A stretch of DNA of 13,683 bases, from assembly GCF_036565765.1 (NCBI RefSeq), contig NZ_DATCXP010000059.1; one strand, given 5' to 3'. Origin of the DNA: Terrimesophilobacter sp036565765 (GTDB taxonomy: Bacteria > Actinomycetota > Actinomycetes > Actinomycetales > Microbacteriaceae). The notes below the pieces were generated by a model. The model had not been told where the DNA came from. It made no database searches and saw only the letters and a list, made by a program, of their open reading frames with translations. This document shows positions 6,655-12,861 of this stretch, in pieces; the stretch's first letter is position 1, and every line of letters starts with the position of its first letter. The position numbers and the translations under genes are program-made.

Positions 6655-7116
6655 CACGTACTGCTGCCACCAGACCTGCCGCAGATAACTGCGCGGGATG
6701 CTGCGCCAGGGCTTGACCGTCGTCTTGATCTCGGCCAGCTCGAGCCGGCCGTCCCACAACCGGATGCCGTCCGGCGTCGCCAGGTGAAGCGGGTTGTTCT
6801 CGGCACGATACAGATCGAGGCTCGGGTCGATCCCGTACACCGATTTCACCCAGCGCGCGATCTCCGGCTCACGTGCGAGACCGTGCTCGGTGTAGGCGTT
6901 TCCTGTGAACGAGCTGCCGAGCACCTTGTCCATCGCGACGGCGTGCAACGCCCGCTCGCTCGACAGGCGGGCGACATCCGTGGCCGTCACACCGCTGCTT
7001 CGTGCCTTCAGCCATGCCATCCGGTCGGTCGAGCGGGCGACGATCCTCGAGCGGTGGTCGGCGCGTGGCTCGGAGAACAGGTCGAGCACGGGTTGGGTCA
7101 CCCGTCCATTGTGCAC
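6499..7116 (-). CDS. YqaJ-type viral recombinase/exonuclease family protein
   Basis: A 205-residue nuclease of the PD-(D/E)xK lambda-exonuclease/YqaJ group, which degrades one strand of double-stranded DNA in phage recombination systems. Visible family elements: WLKARSSGVTATDVARL (about residues 35-51, replacing the usual G..S.ia.l motif), HGLAREPEIARW with Glu83, ATPDG with Asp116, LAEIKTT with Glu129 and Lys131 (the catalytic D...ExK), and YLRQVWWQQYVLGA with Gln147. All presumed catalytic residues are present. It stands alone with no ssDNA-annealing partner or phage genes nearby, so a cellular or domesticated role is likely. The start is a GTG at 7116; an in-frame GTG at 7101 (MTQPVLDLF) is an alternative. 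It overlaps the DUF998 gene tail to tail. Confidence 0.85.
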   Translation of the reverse strand: MHNGRVTQPVLDLFSEPRADHRSRIVARSTDRMAWLKARSSGVTATDVARLSSERALHAVAMDKVLGSSFTGNAYTEHGLAREPEIARWVKSVYGIDPSLDLYRAENNPLHLATPDGIRLWDGRLELAEIKTTVKPWRSIPRSYLRQVWWQQYVLGAERTLVVWEQHRDFVPVEAEPRCRWVDRDDNEIHQLVTLADRLLELMRR

Positions 7117-7252
7117 CGGGTCGCCAGCGCCAGGCTCCGGACACCCGCACTGTCGGCGGATGCGAGAGATCCCACCGACCTCCTGCCGATGACGCGGGAG
7201 TCACATGGAGCGTGGCAAACTGGTCATACCAGCGCAATCTAAGGAACCCGAC

Positions 7253-8173
7253 ATGAGATTTGCGGCAGCTGGGCGCGCGATCCGAATCCTCGGCGCGGCG
7301 TCCCTCGCCCTTGCGAGCCTGCCCGCGGCCGGGCCGGCGGTAGCGGCGGATCAGCCCAAGGTGCCTGAGCAGGTCGCGAGCTACTTCGCCGACGGCCTCA
7401 TCCCTCGGCTCATCGACCTCTACGGTGCCGGCGACGGTGTCAGCACGGGGATCGACTTCGATGCGACGACCGTCGTTGGGCGGATCTCGCGGGTTCTCGA
7501 ATGGACACCCGACTTCCTGGCCGGCAAGCCGACCGACGCTCCGACCCGGCTCACCAACAACTGGGTTGCCCCGGTAAGCCTGCGCGGTGCCGTCATCGGG
7601 CTCGCGACGGTGTGGATCAATCCGGCGGACGACCTGCCGGAGCTTGCCACCTTCAACCCGCCTGCGCTCGCCGGGCTGCTCGCGGCAGCACCTCCGAAGT
7701 CGCTCCTCGTCCGCGACGTCCCGCATTCCGCCTGGTTCGCGATCGACGGGGAGGTGCTCACTCCGCTCGTGGAGGGCAACTCCGGGGCGACGGCCGTGAC
7801 GACTCCGGATGCCTACCAGCGCACGATCTCGAATATCTCGCAATCGGAGCAGAGCGAGCGATCCTCGCCGGGTGTCCTGATCGCGGGGATCGTGCTCGGA
7901 GCCGTCGTGGTCCTGCTCGCGATCTTCGTCCTGCTGCCCGATCGACGCAGGAGGAAGGCGACCCCGGAGGACCCCGAGCCGGAGGTTGAGTCCGCTCGCC
8001 CGGACGGCCCGGTGCTGGATGCCGCGACCGGGCCCACGGTGACGCCGGCGTCGGGCAGGAAGTCCCCGGCGTCGAAGGGCGCCCCGCAAAAGGCAGCGGT
8101 GACGACGTCGCCGACGCGGAGAAAGCCAGCGACCGGACCCGCCGTTTTGCGCGAGAAGGCCGATGACCGGTAG
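7253..8173 (+). CDS. Secreted/membrane-anchored protein of unknown function
   Basis: Not recognised. From the ATG at 7253 (AAGGA ribosome binding site 7 bases upstream) it has 306 residues; a longer reading from 7205 has no such site and spoils the signal peptide. The first ~32 residues form a signal peptide (positive MRFAAAGRAIR, hydrophobic LGAASLALASLPAAG, likely cleavage after AVAA). Residues ~33-205 would be extracellular. A single transmembrane helix follows (VLIAGIVLGAVVVLLAIFVLL, from residue 208), then DRRRRK and a cytoplasmic tail of ~75 residues rich in Pro, Ala, Lys and Thr. This is a type I topology. It has no LPXTG sortase motif. The gene is divergent from the nuclease, and the rplJ promoter overlaps its last codons. 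Confidence 0.75.
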   Translation: MRFAAAGRAIRILGAASLALASLPAAGPAVAADQPKVPEQVASYFADGLIPRLIDLYGAGDGVSTGIDFDATTVVGRISRVLEWTPDFLAGKPTDAPTRLTNNWVAPVSLRGAVIGLATVWINPADDLPELATFNPPALAGLLAAAPPKSLLVRDVPHSAWFAIDGEVLTPLVEGNSGATAVTTPDAYQRTISNISQSEQSERSSPGVLIAGIVLGAVVVLLAIFVLLPDRRRRKATPEDPEPEVESARPDGPVLDAATGPTVTPASGRKSPASKGAPQKAAVTTSPTRRKPATGPAVLREKADDR

Positions 8174-8176
8174 TCT
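8147..8176 (+). promoter_or_regulatory. Probable rplJL promoter inside the end of the upstream gene
   Basis: TTGCGC (8147-8152) and TAGTCT (8171-8176) are 18 bases apart, and the -10 box shares bases with the stop codon TAG (8171-8173) of the unknown membrane protein. The implied start near 8183 falls exactly where the conserved part of the L10 leader begins, which supports the placement. The box matches are modest. Confidence 0.5.
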
Positions 8177-8182
8177 TGGTGG

Positions 8183-8321
8183 AGCCAAAGACCGCTGGTT
8201 TGGGCGTGCCCGCAAGGGAACGTCACGAAGGATCGTGAAAGCGACAGCCCGCGCAGGTGTGTGAAGGACATCCGATCTCGGATATGTTGCTCCGTGCGCC
8301 CGCGCCGGAGCTTTTTCTTTT
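8183..8321 (+). promoter_or_regulatory. Ribosomal protein L10 leader (autoregulatory mRNA)
   Basis: The untranslated leader of rplJ contains the blocks known from L10 leaders. A stem formed by CCAAA (8185-8189) and TTTGG (8199-8203) encloses GACCGCTGG. Farther on comes GCCCGCGCAGGTG (8247-8259). In this family the L10-(L12)4 complex binds the leader at a mimic of its 23S site and shuts down its own synthesis. The segment ends in a terminator-like hairpin, so control here probably acts on transcription read-through. The match is from memory of the family consensus. Confidence 0.82.
8289..8321 (+). terminator. Attenuator hairpin of the rplJ leader
   Basis: GCTCCG (8289-8294) pairs with CGGAGC (8306-8311). 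Inside, after one bulged T, GCG pairs with CGC around a 4-base loop. The T-rich run TTTTTCTTTT follows (8312-8321). This is a complete intrinsic terminator placed 40 bases before the rplJ start, after the L10-binding region, which is the layout of an attenuator. Confidence 0.82.
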
Positions 8322-8361
8322 CTGCTCCTGACGCCATCGGTCGTCAATCAAAAGGAGTGCC

Positions 8362-8871
8362 ATGGCGAACAAGGAAGCATCGGTCGCCGAGCTCACGGAG
8401 AGTTTCCGCAGCTCGAACGCCGTCCTGCTCACCGAGTATCGTGGGCTCACTGTCGCGCAGCTCAAGCAGCTGCGCAGCTCGATCAGTGAGCACGCAAGCT
8501 ACGCCGTGGTGAAGAACACGCTGACCAGGATTGCGGCGAATGCGGCAGGAATCAGTTCGTTTGACGACGAGCTGGTCGGCCCATCCGCAATCGCATTCGT
8601 TCACGGGGACACCGTCTCCGTGGCGAAGGCTCTTCGTGACTTCGCCAAGGCGAATCCTCTGCTCATCATCAAGGGCGGTTACTTTGACGGTAACGCCCTG
8701 AGTGCAGCAGAGGTGACGAAACTCGCCGACCTCGAAAGCCGGGAGGTGCTGCTGGCCAAGCTGGCCGGTGCCTTCAAGCAGTCGCTGTTCGGCGCGGCCT
8801 ACCTGTTCAACGCACCGCTGTCGAAGGCCGTTCGCACGGTCGATGCGCTGCGCGAGAAGCAGGAAGCCTAA
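8362..8871 (+). CDS. rplJ: 50S ribosomal protein L10
   Basis: The base of the ribosomal stalk: it anchors L7/L12 dimers to 23S rRNA next to L11. The length (169 residues) is normal. The globular N-terminal part has the family blocks LTEYRGLTVAQLKQLRSSI (about residues 28-46), YAVVKNTLTRIAAN and GPSAIAFVHGD. The C-terminal helix that carries L7/L12 dimers is at about 145-169 (ending VRTVDALREKQEA). The ATG has an AAAGGAG ribosome binding site. rplL follows after 64 bases. Expression is probably limited by the leader attenuator. Confidence 0.98.
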   Translation: MANKEASVAELTESFRSSNAVLLTEYRGLTVAQLKQLRSSISEHASYAVVKNTLTRIAANAAGISSFDDELVGPSAIAFVHGDTVSVAKALRDFAKANPLLIIKGGYFDGNALSAAEVTKLADLESREVLLAKLAGAFKQSLFGAAYLFNAPLSKAVRTVDALREKQEA

Positions 8872-8877
8872 CCATGT

Positions 8878-8896
8878 CCGCGGGCGGGTCCCGCGG
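8878..8896 (+). other. Intergenic hairpin between rplJ and rplL
   Basis: CCGCGGG (8878-8884) pairs with CCCGCGG (8890-8896) around a 5-base loop, just after the rplJ stop and 39 bases before rplL. No T-run follows. L7/L12 is needed in several-fold excess over L10, so a processing or stability element here is plausible, but the role is inferred. Confidence 0.6.
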
Positions 8897-8935
8897 GTCA
8901 GTTCAACAACGTAGTAACACCGAAGGAGAAAACCC

Positions 8936-9322
8936 ATGGCAAAGCTGACAACAGACCAGCTGCTCGACGCATTCAAGGAGCTCACGCTCATTGAGCTCAG
9001 CGAGTTCGTGAAGAAGTTCGAGGAGACCTTCGAGGTCACCGCCGCCGCCCCGGTTGCCGTCGCAGCCGCAGGAGGCGCGGCCGCTGCTCCGGTCGAGGAG
9101 GTCGAGGAGAAGGATTCGTTCGACGTCGTCCTCGAGGCCGCTGGCGAGAAGAAGATCCAGGTCATCAAGGAGGTTCGCGCTCTGACCAGTCTTGGACTGG
9201 GCGAGGCGAAGGCACTCGTTGACAGTGCTCCGAGCAACGTGCTCGAGGGCGTCAACAAGGAGAACGCCGACAAGGCGAAGGCCCAGCTCGAAGAGGCCGG
9301 CGCCACCGTCACCCTCAAGTAG
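8936..9322 (+). CDS. rplL: 50S ribosomal protein L7/L12
   Basis: The multi-copy stalk protein that recruits and stimulates translation GTPases. The length (128 residues) is normal. The layout is textbook: an N-terminal dimerisation domain (LLDAFKELTLIELSEFVKKF, from about residue 9), an alanine-rich hinge (AAAPVAVAAAGGAAAAPVEE), and the factor-binding C-terminal domain with KKIQVIKEVRALTSLGLGEA, followed by KALVDSAP. The ATG at 8936 has an AAGGAG ribosome binding site. It is the last gene of the short rplJL unit; rpoB does not follow. Confidence 0.98.
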   Translation: MAKLTTDQLLDAFKELTLIELSEFVKKFEETFEVTAAAPVAVAAAGGAAAAPVEEVEEKDSFDVVLEAAGEKKIQVIKEVRALTSLGLGEAKALVDSAPSNVLEGVNKENADKAKAQLEEAGATVTLK

Positions 9323-9342
9323 CTCTTCGACGCGGAATCCGC

Positions 9343-9374
9343 GGAGGTCGTCGCCCCCTGGGGCGACGACCTCC
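9343..9374. terminator. 14-bp hairpin after rplL (probable terminator)
   Basis: Bases 9343-9356 and 9361-9374 are perfect reverse complements of 14 bp with a 4-base loop, 20 bases after the rplL stop. The T-run is missing (TGCAGTTAAG follows), so termination may be partial or need a factor. The stem is the only strong candidate for the end of the rplJL transcript. Confidence 0.65.
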
Positions 9375-9668
9375 TGCAGTTAAGCGGAAGCGGCGCGGGA
9401 CACACCGTAACCACTGGGTATGCCCCGCGCCCGTGCCGTCTCAGCCGGGAAACTCGGGATCAGGGACGAGTAGCCCGACTGCAAGAACCGGGTTGCCCGA
9501 CGGCGAGACAACCCTGGATTGTGGTGACAGCGGTGCGCAGATCGGAGACCATGGGTTCGGGTTCCACGGATCGGCCTGCTTCACTGCCTCGAACCAAGTT
9601 GGCATAACCTCATGGGCCCGTAGCTCCATCCAAGCACTTCGGACGTCCCGTGTGGGGATGAGAAGTGA
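9375..9668. other. Gap with no convincing gene between rplL and the LuxR gene
   Basis: About 300 bases. An open frame of 62 codons lies on the minus strand (9441-9629). It would encode a Pro- and Trp-containing peptide (MELRAHEVMPTWFEAVKQAD at its start), but it has no ribosome binding site and I recognise no family. The opposite strand has a comparable open frame. It could be a tiny unknown gene or decayed coding DNA. Confidence 0.4.
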
Positions 9669-11267
9669 TTAGAGGGGGGTGATTTCCAGGTACAGGCCGA
9701 GCTCGCGCACCCGGCGGATCGCCTCCTTGCGGTTGCTCGCATCGAGCTTCCGGTAGATGCTGCGCACGTGTGTCTTGACCGTGTTGGTGGAGATGAACAG
9801 TTCCGCCGCGATCTGGCTCACGGTCTTGTCGAGGTAGAGGTGTTGCGCGACATCCTTCTCGCGCTCGCTGAGCGGTTCGATCCCGCGCTGCGGGTTGCGG
9901 TAGTTCCTGCGCATCTCCTCGAGCAGAGCGTGGACCGCTGCCGGCTGGTTGCGGTCGGATGCTCTGCCCAGCATCCGTTGCATCGCGGCGCCGGGCACCA
10001 GGGTGAACGGCGTGCGCATCCGGGTTCTGCTGACGGACAGCAGCGCGCGGTCGAATGCCACGTCGGCCACGATCGGGTTGCCGAGCTCGTAGTTCGCGGC
10101 GGCCTTCAGCAGCAGAACGTCGATCAACGTCCTGCTGGAGTGGTTCTCGCCGAGCCGCTCGCACTCTCCGAGCGACTCGAGACAGCCGACGTAGTCTCCG
10201 GCCTTGAATCGGATTCCGGCGATGAACCGTGCCGGGCAATTCGCGTGGTTCTGAGTGGGGGTCAGACTCTGGATGATCTCGGTCGCCGCCTCCAGCTCGC
10301 CGAGGTGCATGAGGAGCGTCCCGCGCATCCCGTCGCACAGCACCCTGACGGTCACCCGACCGCTCCAGCTCCGCGTCAGCTGCAGCGCGCGATGAACGTG
10401 ATCGAGGCCTTCGATGTGACGCCCGCTGATGATCGAGATCGCGGCGGTCGCGTAGAGGCCAAGGGGCTCCCAGTCGGTGCGAGCCGTCACCTGCGCCACG
10501 TGCTCGGCCAGTTCGACGGCGTCGTCGAGATGGCCACGCTCGACGGCGACGAGGAGTTCGGTGACCAGGGCGAGCGCGCCGAACTGGCTGGCGATGAGTT
10601 CAGGGGCTACGGCGCGGGCTCGCTCGACCAAACCCTCCGCGTTGTCGAAGTCACCGGATGCGTACTTCAGGAAACTCAGGCCCGCCAGGCACTCCACCAG
10701 GTCAGTCGCCGAGAGGTAGTGATCGCTGAGGCCGAGCGCGAGGCTGAGGTGGCTCTTAGCCCCCTCGTAGTCGCCGCAGTGGATCGCGATCATGCCCAGT
10801 TGAAGCGCCACCTTGGTCTGGGCCGCCACGCGCCGTCCTGGCGCAAGAGTCACGTCCGCCTCGAGCAGCGTCCAGGCCGATTCCGCCTTCTCCTGTGCAG
10901 CGTCGAGCTGGCCGAGGGATCGCAGAGCCGCGGCGAAGTGGGTCCGGACGCCGGCGATCGTCAACAGGGAGGGGCTGCCCTCCGCATCGAGCAGTGCCTC
11001 GGCCGTTCTGAAGTAGGGAAGGGCCGCGGATCGGCTCGGCGACGCGATCGAACGGTAGCTTGCGCCGAGCGCGGCGAGGATCCAGGGGTCCGAGTTCCAG
11101 TCGTCGAAAGGAAGGTCCTCGATCAGCTCCCGGAGCTGTCTCCCGTTCGTGCCGGACATCTGGGGCCAGTCCGCCGAGAGGGTCGCCAAGGCGGCTGGGC
11201 TGTCCCCCATTTCGAGCTGGCGCGCGACGGCGCGCGCCATACCGTCGAAAGATCCTGACCGTTGCAC
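9669..11267 (-). CDS. LuxR-family regulator, MalT-like C-terminal half (TPR-like + HTH)
   Basis: A 532-residue DNA-binding regulator. The C-terminal LuxR/GerE helix-turn-helix occupies about residues 465-532 (PLSEREKDVAQHLYLDKTVS, then QIAAELFISTNTVKTHVRSI, then YRKLDASNRKEAI), with the canonical TVKTHVRSIYRKL recognition region. The preceding ~440 residues are all-helical and Ala/Leu-rich, with repeat-like units such as AAALRSLGQLDAAQEKAESA, typical of the TPR-type superhelix of MalT/LAL regulators. No Walker A motif (GxxxxGKS/T) is present, so the ATPase half of a MalT-type protein (about 900 residues) is absent. The start is a GTG at 11267 with AGGGG about 6 bases upstream. It lies downstream of lacI in the same direction, with 241 bases between them, so it probably has its own promoter. 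The effector is unknown. Confidence 0.88.
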   Translation of the reverse strand: MQRSGSFDGMARAVARQLEMGDSPAALATLSADWPQMSGTNGRQLRELIEDLPFDDWNSDPWILAALGASYRSIASPSRSAALPYFRTAEALLDAEGSPSLLTIAGVRTHFAAALRSLGQLDAAQEKAESAWTLLEADVTLAPGRRVAAQTKVALQLGMIAIHCGDYEGAKSHLSLALGLSDHYLSATDLVECLAGLSFLKYASGDFDNAEGLVERARAVAPELIASQFGALALVTELLVAVERGHLDDAVELAEHVAQVTARTDWEPLGLYATAAISIISGRHIEGLDHVHRALQLTRSWSGRVTVRVLCDGMRGTLLMHLGELEAATEIIQSLTPTQNHANCPARFIAGIRFKAGDYVGCLESLGECERLGENHSSRTLIDVLLLKAAANYELGNPIVADVAFDRALLSVSRTRMRTPFTLVPGAAMQRMLGRASDRNQPAAVHALLEEMRRNYRNPQRGIEPLSEREKDVAQHLYLDKTVSQIAAELFISTNTVKTHVRSIYRKLDASNRKEAIRRVRELGLYLEITPL

Positions 11268-11384
11268 TGTTTTCCCCTACGCCATACCGGATGTGTCTCC
11301 CCGGCAACCCCGGGAAGGCTATGGCATTGAGGGTTTGCCAGGTTTCAGCGAGTTCGACACATCACGCGCCGAAGGCGGCAAAGA

Positions 11385-11449
11385 CCTCAAAGTTTGAGGA
11401 TACTTGCATTCTGCCGGTCGTGTCCACCGAAATGAGGACTCATTCTGCC
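11385..11449. promoter_or_regulatory. Palindromes and paired direct repeat upstream of the LuxR gene
   Basis: CCTCAAA-G-TTTGAGG (11385-11399) is a perfect palindrome, and AATGAG-GA-CTCATT (11431-11444) is a second. In addition 11395-11415 (TGAGGATACTTGCATTCTGCC) and 11433-11449 (TGAGGACTCATTCTGCC) are direct repeats that differ only by two 2-base insertions in the first copy. They sit 118-182 bases upstream of the LuxR start and fit paired protein-binding sites. Which protein binds is unknown; autoregulation is a guess. Confidence 0.5.
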
Positions 11450-11508
11450 CCGAAGTCGCGGTGCTTCCGCTCGGAGCGCGCCCGATGTTGTACCCCGATC
11501 GAGCAGCT

Positions 11509-12549
11509 CTAGGCGACGACGGAATCTGAGACATCCTCCGCGGATGGAGCCGTCGTGCTCGAGCGCACCGCAAGACTCACCGGCATGGTGATGCGGTCGT
11601 CCGCGAAGTCCGCCGAACCTGCCGCAAGCCGGCTCAAAACGACGCCAACGGCGCGGGCTCCCTGCCGGGACGGGAACTGCTCCAGCGTCGTCAACCCGAA
11701 CATCGCGGCGAGGCTGTGGCCGTCGATTCCGACGACGGAGAGCTGCGCGGGAACCTGGATGCCGAGCTGCCGCGCCGCGATGATCGTTCCGATCGCCACC
11801 TCGTCGCATCCGGCGACGATCGCGGTAGGACGCGACCCGGGGTCGGCGAGGACGGCGAGTGCGCCCCGGTAGCCGCCTTCGATGCTGTACGGAACCTGTC
11901 GGAAGTCGTCGGCCCGACTGAGCCCCGCCGCCTTGAGCGCGAGCCTGACGCCGGTGAGTCGCTGATCCTGCACGTGGAAGTTCGCCTGCTCGTCCTTGTC
12001 TCCGCCCAGGTGCATGATCCTGGTGTGGCCGAGGCTCACGAGATGCTCGGTCATGAACCTCGCCGCCGCGACATCGTCGATGCTGAGCGTGCAGATGCCG
12101 GCGACGCTCCCTCCGATTCCGACGATCGGCTTCCCGAGGGACTGCAGGAGTTCCACCTCATGCCGGCTGAGCGAGATCCCGACGGCGATGACGGCGTCGA
12201 CACGCTTGCGCACGAGGAAGTAGTCGAACACGCGCCTACGCCGCTGGGGGTCGGTGCTGAGCCGGTACAGGGTGAGGTCGTAGCCCGCCTCGATGAGCGC
12301 AGCCTCGATGCCCTCGAGGACCTCTGCGAAGAACCATCGGTTGAGGTAGGGGATGACGACGCCGACGTTCCTGGTCTGTCCGGTGACGAGGCTCGCCGCG
12401 TTCGACGATACGACGAACCCGATGTCAGCGGCGGCCTGGACCACGCGTTCCCGCGTCGCATCCGAGACGTAGCCTCTGCCGCTGAGGGCCCGGCTCGCGG
12501 TGGACTTCGAGACTCCGGCGAGTCGTGCAACATCGGCGATCGCGCTCAC
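11509..12549 (-). CDS. LacI-family transcriptional repressor
   Basis: A 346-residue sugar-responsive repressor. The N-terminal HTH is complete: IADVARLAGVSKSTASRALS (residues 4-23), followed by VSDATRERV. A hinge segment (SSNAASLVTGQTRNV) leads into the periplasmic-binding-protein-like effector domain. That domain starts at VGVVIPYLNRWFFAEVLEGI and includes GHTRIMHLGG, AIVAGCDEVAIG and LSVVGIDGHSLAAMFGLTTL. The start is taken as the GTG at 12549-12547 because a perfect GGAGGT ribosome binding site lies 6 bases upstream and the HTH begins there; the frame stays open for 45 codons more, but those codons contain the operator. It is divergent from a sugar-binding lipoprotein gene whose promoter it probably controls, together with its own. 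The ligand is probably an alpha-glucoside, by context only. Confidence 0.93.
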   Translation of the reverse strand: MSAIADVARLAGVSKSTASRALSGRGYVSDATRERVVQAAADIGFVVSSNAASLVTGQTRNVGVVIPYLNRWFFAEVLEGIEAALIEAGYDLTLYRLSTDPQRRRRVFDYFLVRKRVDAVIAVGISLSRHEVELLQSLGKPIVGIGGSVAGICTLSIDDVAAARFMTEHLVSLGHTRIMHLGGDKDEQANFHVQDQRLTGVRLALKAAGLSRADDFRQVPYSIEGGYRGALAVLADPGSRPTAIVAGCDEVAIGTIIAARQLGIQVPAQLSVVGIDGHSLAAMFGLTTLEQFPSRQGARAVGVVLSRLAAGSADFADDRITMPVSLAVRSSTTAPSAEDVSDSVVA

Positions 12550-12577
12550 GAGGGCACCTCCACGGGTCTGAGAGCAC

Positions 12578-12606
12578 AGCATAGCCAGTTGGCGTCGGAT
12601 ATGGAA
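12578..12606 (-). promoter_or_regulatory. Probable lacI promoter
   Basis: On the minus strand TTCCAT (12606-12601) and TATGCT (12583-12578) are 17 bases apart. The implied start is near 12571, about 22 bases before the lacI GTG. The -35 box lies within operator 1 (12602-12615), which would give autorepression. Confidence 0.5.
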
Positions 12607-12615
12607 CCGGTTCCA
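12602..12615. promoter_or_regulatory. Operator 1 (LacI-family palindrome)
   Basis: TGGAACCGGTTCCA is a perfect 14-bp palindrome with the central CG typical of LacI-family operators. It overlaps the -35 box predicted for lacI. The core GGAACCGGTTCC recurs 149 bases away (centre to centre) as operator 2. Confidence 0.85.
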
Positions 12616-12677
12616 GATGAGCGCGCTCCCACCCGCTGTCGAGGATTCGTGAAGAAAGCGCGCCTTCGCGAGTCGAC

Positions 12678-12700
12678 GTGACACAAACGTTAGATGTCAC
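12678..12700. promoter_or_regulatory. Inverted repeat upstream of the transporter promoter
   Basis: GTGACA (12678-12683) and TGTCAC (12695-12700) are reverse complements separated by 11 bases. The centre (12689) lies about 62 bases before the predicted transcription start of the binding-protein gene, a favoured position for an activator such as a CRP-like protein. The spacing is wider than the usual CRP/GlxR site, so the protein is not assigned. Confidence 0.45.
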
Positions 12701-12714
12701 CCGATGCCAAGCGC

Positions 12715-12744
12715 TTGCAGTCGCCGTCTGTCGTGCCGTAGCTT
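12715..12744 (+). promoter_or_regulatory. Probable promoter of the sugar ABC transporter gene
   Basis: TTGCAG (12715-12720) and TAGCTT (12739-12744) are 18 bases apart. The implied start near 12751 coincides with operator 2, so bound repressor would block initiation or early clearance. Confidence 0.55.
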
Positions 12745-12750
12745 GAGTCA

Positions 12751-12764
12751 TGGAACCGGTTCCC
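12751..12764. promoter_or_regulatory. Operator 2 (same palindrome)
   Basis: GGAACCGGTTCC (12752-12763) repeats operator 1. The two copies share ATGGAACCGGTTCC (12601-12614 and 12750-12763), 14 identical bases. It sits at the predicted start point of the binding-protein transcript. Two identical sites flanking a divergent promoter region favour DNA looping or coordinate control by one repressor. Confidence 0.88.
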
Positions 12765-12784
12765 GATTCGAGACCGACAACCTC

Positions 12785-12797
12785 TGGATTGGTTCCA
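12785..12797. promoter_or_regulatory. Degenerate third operator-like site
   Basis: TGGATTGGTTCCA keeps the outer TGGA and the right half GGTTCCA of the operator but is one base shorter and loses the left-half core. Its centre is about 33 bases, or three helical turns, downstream of operator 2. It may be an auxiliary site or chance. Confidence 0.3.
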
Positions 12798-12861
12798 CTT
12801 CAGCACCATGACACCCGCCCAGCCCTCCGCTCAGGCGGGAATACTCAGGAGGAGGAAGTAC

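Noticed and set aside
6869..8347. 492-codon minus-strand open frame opposite the secreted protein
   Set aside because: It is Arg/Pro-rich without motifs, crosses the divergent gap and the L10 leader, and is opposed by a gene with ribosome binding site, signal peptide and membrane helix.
9614..9666. tRNA-like 5' start (GGGCCCGTAGCTC)
   Set aside because: The beginning resembles a tRNA acceptor and D arm, but no anticodon arm, T arm or matching 3' acceptor strand follows.
9768..11258. 496-codon plus-strand open frame opposite the LuxR gene
   Set aside because: High-GC mirror frame of a real gene; the opposite strand has a clear LuxR HTH and ribosome binding site.
12550..12684. 45-residue N-terminal extension of LacI
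   Set aside because: The extension would code through the operator and lacI promoter, while a perfect ribosome binding site sits before the GTG at 12549 where the HTH begins.
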